From Idiomarina sp. PL1-037 (lineage in GTDB: Bacteria; Pseudomonadota; Gammaproteobacteria; Enterobacterales; Alteromonadaceae), in the NCBI RefSeq assembly GCF_034422975.1, contig NZ_CP139873.1, positions 2,728,001-2,792,000 of the forward strand: 64,000 nucleotides of DNA, in the 5' to 3' direction. Every line of letters begins with the position of its first letter. The first letter of the stretch is position 1. The translations under genes were made by a program, and so were the position numbers. The notes under the pieces were generated by a model. That model saw only the letters and a list, made by a program, of their open reading frames with translations. It had not been told where the DNA came from and ran no database searches. This document shows, one piece after another, positions 32,609-40,792 of the stretch.

Positions 32609-32898
32609 TCTTCAAAGTCATCCAGATCAGACTTTTTCGCTTCATCTAAAAGCTTCTCTGCGTCAGCGCTAATAGCTTTTAGGCGCGCTGCTGTCGGCCT
32701 AAAAAGGGACTCTACTTTAGGGTTACAGGCTTCCAACTGGCGCACCATGGCTTCAAATAACTCGGCACCCACCATATAACCAGCGGTTTTATTGTGGGAA
32801 AGTACCGCCACAGGCTCAGCTTCAAAATACTGGCAGGGGTGCTTGCGCACGTCACTGGCAGATACCGTTTTTTCAGCCAATATAGTTTGTGTGTTCAT
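32605..32898 (-). CDS. yafN: YafN-family antitoxin
   Basis: A 97-residue Phd/YefM-type antitoxin that binds and neutralises YafO and represses its own promoter. The N-terminal half is a DNA-binding fold (ILAEKTVSASDVRKHPCQYF, EPVAVLSHNKTAGYMVGAELFEAMV); the C-terminal tail is acidic and likely unfolded until bound (KKSDLDDFEE). It also resembles E. coli YafN in FRPTAARL. The order antitoxin-toxin with a four-base overlap is the family norm. Confidence 0.93.
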   Translation of the reverse strand: MNTQTILAEKTVSASDVRKHPCQYFEAEPVAVLSHNKTAGYMVGAELFEAMVRQLEACNPKVESLFRPTAARLKAISADAEKLLDEAKKSDLDDFEE

Positions 32899-32932
32899 AC
32901 TTTACCTCACCACTTTTATACCTATTGACTAA

Positions 32933-32987
32933 ATTATAGCCATAAAAAATACGCAATTACAAACAAAATAATATACATAAATATGTA
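32933..32987 (-). promoter_or_regulatory. yafNO promoter with possible operator
   Basis: On the minus strand, TTGTAA (32962-32957) and TATAAT (32938-32933) are 18 bases apart. Just upstream of them TACATA-AA-TATGTA (32974-32987) is a perfect inverted repeat, a possible YafN binding site. No LexA box (CTGT-N8-ACAG) is visible, unlike the E. coli dinB-yafNO promoter. Confidence 0.5.
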
Positions 32988-32999
32988 CAATTTAATTTT

Positions 33000-34145
33000 C
33001 TATCTGTTTTTCAAATCACTATTCTGTGCTTCAATTTCACTGATGTACTTTGACTGATGCTCGCGTGCGAGCTGCACGGCTTTATTCGAAGCCTTTAGCG
33101 CACTCTCGTTGTTGTCATTCATTGAATAAACCGTTGCAAGGCTGTCCCATAAAATTTCGGACTGGTCGAAGACCTCAACGCCTTTCTCCAGAATTGCCTG
33201 TCCCCAGTCAACTTTGCCTTCATAAGCGGCCTTTAAGCCATAGACGTTGTACTGGTGAACCGACATAGGAAATTCGTAACCCACTGTCTTTTCGTAATCA
33301 GCGTAGAACGCCTGCAACTGCTCCAGCGACTTAATCTCAATGTTAGGTACCGCATTAAATCCACGAAAAACGGATTTAAGCCCCTCGACATTGCCGATTA
33401 GTGGCGTGCTGTCATGGGTTTCGCTGGGGAACTGCTTTGCTTCCCAGTCAAAAGCCGATTCCGGCTTCGCTTCCAGCACGTTCAATAAACGCTCATAGCT
33501 CTCGGCCATTTCATTGGGCTCATTCGCCATACTGACAAACCAACGTACCGCCGGTTTTTCTGCCTCTTGCTCTGCCACTTTTATGTCTTTTATAAGCGCA
33601 AAGTCATCCCACCAAAAGCTTGGACTAACCGATATTGCAGCGTTGATAAAATCCGAATGGTGAGTCGCCAGATAACCGGTGTAGAGCCCCGACAGCGAGT
33701 GCCCGGTAACCACCGTATAAGGCGACACTCTGAACTTTTTCTGCAACGCTGGCATCAGCTCATCTCGCAAAAACTGGGTGTACTGCTCTGCACCGCCAGA
33801 GCGGTCAGCGTAGGCCTCCATTTTGGTGTGAGTAAAGCGCTTTAAGCGGTTCTTAGCACTGACCCCAACAACAATCATTTCCGGCACAATAGAAAACGTA
33901 CTTAAAAAATTAACGTTGCCCGCTATGTGCTCAAACTGCGTTGAACCGTCCATAACCAGCAGCACCGGATACTGGAAACTGTCTGAATGCTCATAGCTTT
34001 CCGGTAAAGCAACCCGCGCCGTTATCCCTTCATCAAGGAGCTTAGATTCCATAGTGAAGATTTCGGACGCGTGCACGCTGGCAGCGGTGAATAGAACAAA
34101 AAGACAGACGAATGAATGGGTTAAGCTTTTAAAGGAAAGGGCCAT
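33000..34145 (-). CDS. Secreted alpha/beta-hydrolase esterase (Fes/IroE-like) with C-terminal TPR
   Basis: Periplasmic or secreted hydrolase of 381 residues. A signal peptide (1-27, VHAS) precedes an esterase domain of the enterochelin-esterase/putative-esterase type: VLLVMDGSTQFEHIAGNVNF (about 61-80), then the nucleophile elbow GHSLSG with Ser150 (148-153) and a late SETHDSTPL with the probable catalytic His. The C-terminal 100 residues (about 285-381) look like TPR-type helices (AAYEGKVDWGQAILEKGVEV, LWDSLATVYSMNDNNESALK). Such proteins can hydrolyse ferric-siderophore esters, which would suit the receptors nearby, but the gene is 6 kb from them and has no Fur-like box, so another ester is possible. 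Confidence 0.87.
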   Translation of the reverse strand: MALSFKSLTHSFVCLFVLFTAASVHASEIFTMESKLLDEGITARVALPESYEHSDSFQYPVLLVMDGSTQFEHIAGNVNFLSTFSIVPEMIVVGVSAKNRLKRFTHTKMEAYADRSGGAEQYTQFLRDELMPALQKKFRVSPYTVVTGHSLSGLYTGYLATHHSDFINAAISVSPSFWWDDFALIKDIKVAEQEAEKPAVRWFVSMANEPNEMAESYERLLNVLEAKPESAFDWEAKQFPSETHDSTPLIGNVEGLKSVFRGFNAVPNIEIKSLEQLQAFYADYEKTVGYEFPMSVHQYNVYGLKAAYEGKVDWGQAILEKGVEVFDQSEILWDSLATVYSMNDNNESALKASNKAVQLAREHQSKYISEIEAQNSDLKNR

Positions 34146-34255
34146 GAGATCAGTAAGTTACTGGGTAGTGAGGGTATATTAGAACTATTTGGGGGCGGGG
34201 GCAATTGGGGAGCGGAGATGTAGATGTGCTACCTAAGCCTCTTAGTTATTCCCTT

Positions 34256-35116
34256 CTAATAACTACGAGTCTGCTTAAAAATCGTGTCCCTATGGTATTC
34301 GAGATAATCATTGGTTCTTACAGGAAGTTCTCGCAGCTCCATAGCGGTATCAATTCCTAACTTCTGATATTCCCAAGGAGACAATTGATTAGAAAGAACA
34401 ATTTTTCTGTTCTGTCGAAATGTAACTATCCCCTCATCAAACAATCGGTCTAATGCAGGAGTAAGAAGTAAACCATTATATGCATCTAGCCGCTCACCGT
34501 CTGAGCTCTTCGACCATGGCTTAATATGAGATGCTAGCAACACTTCCTTTTTCCCAACTCCCGTTACCGCGCACGACTTCCACTTTTTCATCAACTGTCG
34601 TCTAAAGTGTCGCTGACCTACCCGAGCATCGATTATCGTTTCTCGTGTAGTATCTAAAGGTGAGCCATAGAGTTCAATTAAAGACTCTTTTAACTCCTTT
34701 TCATCAGATGACTCATATTGATTTATTAAAAATTGAAATTCACTCGGTTTATCTTCCTTTTCTTTGAACTGGATTAGAGTCAGCAGCCCCTTGTAAGTGA
34801 AAGCATCACGATGGTGATCTCGGTAAAACAAGTGAACTTCATCAGAGTTTACGTGAACATTCGCTATTCTACTGTCATTTGCGTGCCCTTTTTCTCCTTC
34901 CCAGTAAAGCACATCGCCTAATATATGATCATCATAAGGTGTCGAGTCGTCACGCTTATTGTGGGTCACAAACAGAATAATAATATTCGCATTAGCCGGC
35001 GTGAAAACGCCTCTAGCTATAGCTTGTGGCCCACCGAGCCCCCATATATCAGCTAACTGAGGCCGCGTGTAGGCTTTATTAATCCCAATATTTTTGAAAG
35101 AAATAGGCAACGGCAC
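34256..35116 (-). CDS. HNH endonuclease with DUF3427-like N-terminal domain
   Basis: Predicted DNA endonuclease of 286 residues. The C-terminal HNH_2-type nuclease (about 175-255) is clear: CAVTGVGKKEVLLASHIKPW, then RLDAYNGLLLTPALDRLFDEG. The N-terminal domain (about 10-155) has NxILGDVLYWEGEKG, VHLFYRDHHRDAFTYKGLLT and an LIQFKEKEDKPSEFQFLI strand, which look like the DUF3427/EVE-like reader domain found in type IV restriction proteins; that call is from memory and moderate. Start is a GTG at 35116 (a TTG at 35110 is an alternative with better spacing). It lies 37 bases after recD on the same strand and is more AT-rich than recBCD, suggesting later acquisition. Confidence 0.8.
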   Translation of the reverse strand: MPLPISFKNIGINKAYTRPQLADIWGLGGPQAIARGVFTPANANIIILFVTHNKRDDSTPYDDHILGDVLYWEGEKGHANDSRIANVHVNSDEVHLFYRDHHRDAFTYKGLLTLIQFKEKEDKPSEFQFLINQYESSDEKELKESLIELYGSPLDTTRETIIDARVGQRHFRRQLMKKWKSCAVTGVGKKEVLLASHIKPWSKSSDGERLDAYNGLLLTPALDRLFDEGIVTFRQNRKIVLSNQLSPWEYQKLGIDTAMELRELPVRTNDYLEYHRDTIFKQTRSY

Positions 35117-35153
35117 TAACCTTAGAGTTTGTACGAAATATCTTACCTAGAAA

Positions 35154-37094
35154 TTAGCATGCTTTATTGTTTAGTCCTAATGCAAACCTACCCACCAAAC
35201 TCAACCGCTCCTTAGCCCGAGTAATCCCGGTATACAGCAGTTCTTTGCTTAGCACAGGACTGTCGTGATCAGGCAGTACCATCACGGTGTGTTTGAATTC
35301 GGAGCCCTGAGACTTATGTACGGTCATAGCGTACACGGTTTCTATGTGGGTGAGGCGGCTGGGCAGTACCCAGCGCACGCCTTTATTTTCAGACTTGTTG
35401 ACCTGGTCGGGAAAGGCGACGCGCAGGTGCCCGTGTTCGGGGTCTTTAAAGGTTAGGCCAATGTCGCCGTTGTTCAGCTTCAGTCCGTAGTCGTTTTTGG
35501 TGACCATAACGGGCCGGCCTTCGTACCAGGTGTTGGCGTTTACGCCGAGTATGTCGCCGACTTTTTGGTTAACGGCTTTTACGCCCCAGGGCCCTTCGCG
35601 CAGGGCGGTGAGGATTTGGAAGTTCCCTAGGCTTTGTAGGGCTTCCTGGGCAACTTCGTTGATGTTGTTGGCATCGGTGGTGGTTTCGGTATTGTTCCTG
35701 ACGTGGAACGTCAGGCTACCCGAAACCGCAAGGTTTCGTTTAACCAGAGCTTCGAAGGCTGGGTCGTCTAGGCTGCTGACTTCATACAGGCTAACCGGGT
35801 AGTCTTCATCGGCGTTTTTGGATTTTTCGAGTTCCTGTTTTGTTGCGGCGTTGTCTTGTCGATTAATGGCGTTGGCCAAGTCGGCGATAGGGCCTTTAAA
35901 GCGATAACTTTTGCGGAATTTCACCACGTGTTGTAGGCGTTGCTCGCCGTTGTCGTCTAATAAGTCGTCTGGGAACTCGGGTGTATCGGCGACTTGCTGC
36001 AGCCACCGAGCGGTTTCTGTGTGGTAGCGGCCTTGGTCCGCGCCTTCACACAAATTGCCTAGCACGGCGCCGGCTTCTACGGAGGCAAGCTGGTCTTTAT
36101 CGCCAATGAGCACCAAGCGCGCATTTTTGGGTGTGGCTTTTAGCAGCGCGGTCATCATTTCAATGTCTATCATTGAGGCTTCGTCGACTATCACCACGTC
36201 GGTGCGCAGTGGGTTGTCGGCGTGGTGTTTAAAGGCGCGCGAGTTCGGTTTTACACCCAGTAACCGGTGCAGGGTTTTACCTTCAGGTTTTATTGAATCT
36301 AAGGCGCCTTTCAGGCTGGCGAGCTTTGCATCACCCCGCAGCCTATTCAGCTCGCTTTCTATCGATTCGGTCAGCCGCGCGGCGGCCTTACCGGTAGGCG
36401 CTGCCAGCGATACGCGCAACGGCGGTAAACCCAGAAATAAAGTCTGATGCTGCAATGCGGTTAACAGGCGCACCACGGTGTAGGTTTTACCGGTGCCAGG
36501 CCCGCCGGTTATGACGCTAAAGCGGTTACGCACGGTATTGGCGCAGGCCACGCGCTGCCAGTTAATCTCATCCGTCTTTTCACCACCGGCTTGAGCAAAC
36601 AACTTGGCCAACGTGCTTTTCAGTAAGTCGTCATTAGTAACCGGGCGATCGCTCATGCGCGCCTGCAGGTCACGCTCTATAAAGGCTTCGTACTGCCAGT
36701 AACGGCGCAAATACAGTTTGCTGCCACTTAACACCAGTGGCTGGTTGCCTTTACCGTCGGAATCGACGCACTGGCTTTGGGTTAATGCCGCTTCCAAACC
36801 GGTACCAAACTGACGGAACAACTCACTAGGGGCAAGGCAGTTCGGTGAATAGCGGTTCTCGGGTGGTAAATTCAGCACGGTCTCGGGTTCTTTCTGTAAC
36901 GCTTTTATATCAATACTGGTGTGCCCGCGCCCGGCTTCGTGCGAGGCACACAGGGCTGCCAGTAATACCTCACTGCGCGTTTCTCCGGCTTGCTGCAAAA
37001 ACTCGACAAAGGCCAGGTCTATAGAGCGTATCCAACCGGCATCGCGCCAGTCACGCAGGGCTTCAAATAAGGTGTTTGAGGTTACTTCTGTCAT
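35154..37094 (-). CDS. recD: Exodeoxyribonuclease V subunit alpha RecD
   Basis: 5'-3' helicase subunit of RecBCD, which repairs double-strand breaks and degrades foreign linear DNA until it meets Chi. The 646-residue protein has the Walker A motif GGPGTGKT at 197-204, VIVDEASMIDIEMM (Walker B region, about 305), and the C-terminal helicase motif YTGITRAKERLSLVGRF (about 620-636) of superfamily 1B. Its start overlaps the recB stop by four bases. Length is normal. Confidence 0.96.
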   Translation of the reverse strand: MTEVTSNTLFEALRDWRDAGWIRSIDLAFVEFLQQAGETRSEVLLAALCASHEAGRGHTSIDIKALQKEPETVLNLPPENRYSPNCLAPSELFRQFGTGLEAALTQSQCVDSDGKGNQPLVLSGSKLYLRRYWQYEAFIERDLQARMSDRPVTNDDLLKSTLAKLFAQAGGEKTDEINWQRVACANTVRNRFSVITGGPGTGKTYTVVRLLTALQHQTLFLGLPPLRVSLAAPTGKAAARLTESIESELNRLRGDAKLASLKGALDSIKPEGKTLHRLLGVKPNSRAFKHHADNPLRTDVVIVDEASMIDIEMMTALLKATPKNARLVLIGDKDQLASVEAGAVLGNLCEGADQGRYHTETARWLQQVADTPEFPDDLLDDNGEQRLQHVVKFRKSYRFKGPIADLANAINRQDNAATKQELEKSKNADEDYPVSLYEVSSLDDPAFEALVKRNLAVSGSLTFHVRNNTETTTDANNINEVAQEALQSLGNFQILTALREGPWGVKAVNQKVGDILGVNANTWYEGRPVMVTKNDYGLKLNNGDIGLTFKDPEHGHLRVAFPDQVNKSENKGVRWVLPSRLTHIETVYAMTVHKSQGSEFKHTVMVLPDHDSPVLSKELLYTGITRAKERLSLVGRFALGLNNKAC

Positions 37095-40000
37095 ACCGAC
37101 TCCTTATCTGAAAAGTCCCTACCCGCAAATAGCGCGTCCAACTGCTCTATCAGTTCCCTTGGCGGCCGGTCGCAGAACGCACCACCAGTTTCCGCCCGGT
37201 GGCCCCGCAAGAACAGATACACGGCACCGCCTACATGGGTGTCATAGTCGTAGTCGCTGCCCAAGCGCGCTTTTAACAAACGATGCAGTGCCAGCGTGTA
37301 AATGACGTATTGCAGGTCATAACGGCTGTGCAAAATTTTCTCGCGCATGGCTTGCTCGGTGTAGGCGTGGTCGTCTTCGCCCAGCCAGTTGGATTTATAA
37401 TCCGCCACGTAGTATTTACCGTTATGCTCAAACACCAAATCGATAAAGCCTTTGAGCATGCCGTTCAGCACATTAGGTTCCAGTGCCGGGCGTTCATGCC
37501 CCGGCAAAGTGTGTTCGCGAACCAGAGCATCCAGCCTCTGAGCGTTAACCTCGCTGGCACCGAACCAGAATTCCGGCTCGGCTTTGTATTGGTCCAGAGC
37601 GCTTAAGCTGATGCGGTCACCACTGTCGTTAATGGGGAATTGGTTATGCAAATAGGCGTCCAGCCAATGCTCCAGGCTGTTTTGATGTTCCTGCCAATAA
37701 GGGCTGACACAAAAACCCTCTACCAGCTCGGTACGCTCGGCAGCGTCACCGGCTATTTGCGCAAAACCCATATTGGCTGACTCTTCCAGTAGGTTATGCA
37801 AAAACGTACCCGGCCCCGCGCCTTTGGGTAAGTGATGAATGCTGTCCGGACTCGGCTCGGTGGCACTGGCAACTTCCGCGTCATCATCGTCGCGTTCATC
37901 TAGCAGGTTCATTTCGTCGGGCGACTGCGGTGCCTGCACACTTTTTGTCACTGCACCTTCGTACTTCAGCGCACTGTAACTGGCCACCCACCAGCGCTCC
38001 AGCTTGCGGTCTGAGGGCATGCTGCGCGGTGTCAGCTTCGGCGCTGTTTGCTCCTGTTCCAGCGCTCGGACCAAAGGCTCATCGTCTTCCAGTCGCGTTA
38101 ATTGCGTGTGCGGTGCCTTTTGCCAGCGTTCGCTGACTTCGTTGTACAACTCATCGGTTAGTGACTCGCCGCCATTCAGCAGATAAAACAGCGGGTTGTT
38201 GCGATGCTCTTTAACCGCTTCCAGCGCAATAAAGGTCGCGTATTGCGCGCGGGTAACGGCCACGTACATTTTGCGTAAGTCTTCGGCGAGGATCTCATTA
38301 CTCAAACGCTGTTTGTTGTCGTCATCTTTTGACCACAATACTTGTAGCTCGCCGTTTTCATCGTGGTACACCGCCGGCGGTTTTATCCGGTAGGCTTCTG
38401 CCTGGGTGTACGCCACAAAGGGCATGAACACCAACGGGTACTGCAGGCCTTTTGACTTGTGAATGGTGATAATTTTTATCAGTTCGTCGTCGCTTTCTAA
38501 GCGCAGTTGCTGCTCGTCACTCTGAGTGCGGCTGTTACTGCCAAAGCCATGTCGTTCGTTCACTTGCTCGGCAAAATGGTTCACCAGTGCCGGAATGCCA
38601 TCCAGTACCAGACTCTGCTGTTGCAGCAGCTCGGCAATATGCAGCACGTCGGAAAGCTGGCGTTCGCCGTGAATACGATCTTCCAGCAGCTTGGCCGGCA
38701 CCTGATGGTCGTGCAGCAGGCTGTGCAACATGGCCAGCACACCCTGTCGCTGCCACTGGTCGTGATAACTTAAAAACTGCTCTACCCGCTCTTCCCACTC
38801 GCGTTCGTGGCTGTGAATATGTTCCAGCTCACTCAGCGGCAGGCCAAGCAACTGCGTGGCTAAAGCACTGCGTATCAGCGACGGGTCTCGCGGTTCGGCG
38901 CAGGCACTCACCAGCGCCAGCAGGTCTTTGGCAACGCGCTGCGCAAATACCGACTCCCTGTCTGACAAGTAAACGCTTTTCAGTCCGCGGTCGCTCAGCG
39001 CCTTTTTAATGGCGTTGGCTTCGTTAAAGTTGTTCACCAGCACCGCAATGTCACTGGTTTTTACGCGTTGTTCGAGTTTATCGTCTTCATTGTAATACCC
39101 GGCCTGCGGATCATTAAGCAGGGAGGCAATCAAGTTAGCGTGATGGTTCGCGGCAGCGCGGAAAAACGTGTCTTTATTGCGTTTTTCTTCACCGGACACC
39201 GACCACAGAAGCGCCGGTGCGGTTTTTAAATTGCTGGATAACAGGCAATGTTTGAAAGTGCGCTTCAGCCCATTTGCACCCACCGGATTAAAGGGCAGCT
39301 GATTTTCTGCTTCGGTTTTAAACAGAAAAGCACCGAGCGGCAGCTCTTCGTCGCGCTCAAACAGGGAATTAACGCTGTCCACCATCGCCTGCGATGAACG
39401 GAAGTTTCGCGCCAGATTATAATGCCGGCCTTCGGTATCACGCCGGGCTTTTAAATAGGTGTATATATCGGCGTTGCGGAAGCTGTAAATGGCCTGTTTC
39501 GGGTCACCAATAAGGAAAATACCGGTGCCCGGATGCGGCTCCGCTAAATTATAAATGCGGTTAAAAATCTCGTACTGAACCGGGTCGGTGTCCTGAAACT
39601 CGTCCACCATGGCTACCGGATACTGCTTACGAATAGCGGCTGCTAAGGCCTCACCACTGGGGCCTTTCAGCGCGTCACGTAAACGGGTGAGCATGTCATC
39701 GTGACCCATTTCGGCCCGCTGGTTTTGCAACTCGGCAAAGCGGCTGCTGACCCAGAAAGCGGCGTGTTGTTTTACTTTGGCCAGCTCTTCCTGCTGCTGC
39801 ACCTTGCTGCGCTTAATGCGATCCTGCAGCTCACCTAACACCGCCCAGCTTTGGGGCATACCGCCAAGTTTGGCATCGGCAAACTTTTGTAACTCATCGG
39901 TGCTTATGTTTTTCCAGTTAGCTGCAGTAGCTTCGGGCTCAACTAGGTCAGGATCGCCGCACCAGTCCGCAAATTTCTGAAACTGCTTAAGTTTGGTTGC

Positions 40001-40792
40001 TGCACCCTTAGCTTGCGAGGTTTTATCAACCAGTTCCTGGACAATAGGTGCAACTTCCTGCTTTATAGCAGCCATTCGTTGCTGATGCGCACTTTCAGCT
40101 TCTTTCAGCAGGCTGTGCAAGTCACCGTCGACTGGCGCCTGCCCGCTTTTGCTTAAGCTATAAGTGAGCCCTAACAAGGCTTCGGGTGATTTAAAATCTT
40201 CCAGCAATCGGGCACTAAGCTCGGCATCCGCCGGGTAAATAAAACGTCGGAAGTAATCTTCAGCGGCCTGCAGGCGCAGCTCTTCGTTGTCGGTTTCAAC
40301 GTCCTGACTGAACAAACTGCCGCTGGCAAAAGCGTGTTCTTTCAGCATCGACTGGCACCAACCGTGGATGGTTTTCACCGCCGCTTCGTCCATGGACTGC
40401 GAGGCTAAATCTAACAGTCGCGCCAGATGCATCAGGTTTTGCCCCTGTGCCGCGCAGTCTTCGCGCAGACTGGCTAAGAAGGGGTCGCCTTCTACGGCTT
40501 CCGGGTCACGGAAGTAGGCGGCGGCTTCCGCCAACCGCGCGCGAATACGATCGCTCAGCTCTTCAGTGGCGGCTTTGGTAAAGGTCATGACCAGAATGTT
40601 TTTCGGCACCAGTTCGCGCTCAAACCCGGTTTCTTCCGCACCATTATGCGAGCCATGGCCAATCACCAAACGCACATAAAGCGCAGCAATGGTGTAGGTT
40701 TTACCGGTACCCGCACTGGCCTCAATGAGTCGGCTGCTGTTCAACGGAAAGTCGAGCGGGTTCTCTAACGTATGAGAAGGCAAATGACTCAT
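37091..40792 (-). CDS. recB: Exodeoxyribonuclease V subunit beta RecB
   Basis: 3'-5' helicase and nuclease subunit of RecBCD. The 1233-residue protein starts with EASAGTGKTYTIAALY (Walker A, 24-39), contains VDEFQDTDPVQYEIF (Walker B), FLIGDPKQAIYSFRNADIYTY and the TIHKSKGLQYPLVFMPF helicase motifs. It ends with the nuclease domain carrying GFIDLVFEHNGKYYVADYKS (Asp and Lys of the metal site). It overlaps recC and recD by four bases on each side, a tightly coupled operon. No ptrA (pitrilysin) gene lies between recC and recB, unlike E. coli. Confidence 0.97.
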   Translation of the reverse strand: MSHLPSHTLENPLDFPLNSSRLIEASAGTGKTYTIAALYVRLVIGHGSHNGAEETGFERELVPKNILVMTFTKAATEELSDRIRARLAEAAAYFRDPEAVEGDPFLASLREDCAAQGQNLMHLARLLDLASQSMDEAAVKTIHGWCQSMLKEHAFASGSLFSQDVETDNEELRLQAAEDYFRRFIYPADAELSARLLEDFKSPEALLGLTYSLSKSGQAPVDGDLHSLLKEAESAHQQRMAAIKQEVAPIVQELVDKTSQAKGAATKLKQFQKFADWCGDPDLVEPEATAANWKNISTDELQKFADAKLGGMPQSWAVLGELQDRIKRSKVQQQEELAKVKQHAAFWVSSRFAELQNQRAEMGHDDMLTRLRDALKGPSGEALAAAIRKQYPVAMVDEFQDTDPVQYEIFNRIYNLAEPHPGTGIFLIGDPKQAIYSFRNADIYTYLKARRDTEGRHYNLARNFRSSQAMVDSVNSLFERDEELPLGAFLFKTEAENQLPFNPVGANGLKRTFKHCLLSSNLKTAPALLWSVSGEEKRNKDTFFRAAANHHANLIASLLNDPQAGYYNEDDKLEQRVKTSDIAVLVNNFNEANAIKKALSDRGLKSVYLSDRESVFAQRVAKDLLALVSACAEPRDPSLIRSALATQLLGLPLSELEHIHSHEREWEERVEQFLSYHDQWQRQGVLAMLHSLLHDHQVPAKLLEDRIHGERQLSDVLHIAELLQQQSLVLDGIPALVNHFAEQVNERHGFGSNSRTQSDEQQLRLESDDELIKIITIHKSKGLQYPLVFMPFVAYTQAEAYRIKPPAVYHDENGELQVLWSKDDDNKQRLSNEILAEDLRKMYVAVTRAQYATFIALEAVKEHRNNPLFYLLNGGESLTDELYNEVSERWQKAPHTQLTRLEDDEPLVRALEQEQTAPKLTPRSMPSDRKLERWWVASYSALKYEGAVTKSVQAPQSPDEMNLLDERDDDDAEVASATEPSPDSIHHLPKGAGPGTFLHNLLEESANMGFAQIAGDAAERTELVEGFCVSPYWQEHQNSLEHWLDAYLHNQFPINDSGDRISLSALDQYKAEPEFWFGASEVNAQRLDALVREHTLPGHERPALEPNVLNGMLKGFIDLVFEHNGKYYVADYKSNWLGEDDHAYTEQAMREKILHSRYDLQYVIYTLALHRLLKARLGSDYDYDTHVGGAVYLFLRGHRAETGGAFCDRPPRELIEQLDALFAGRDFSDKESV

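Noticed and set aside
38587..39009. 140-codon + strand frame over recB
   Set aside because: Ala/Arg-rich shadow typical of GC-rich antisense frames.
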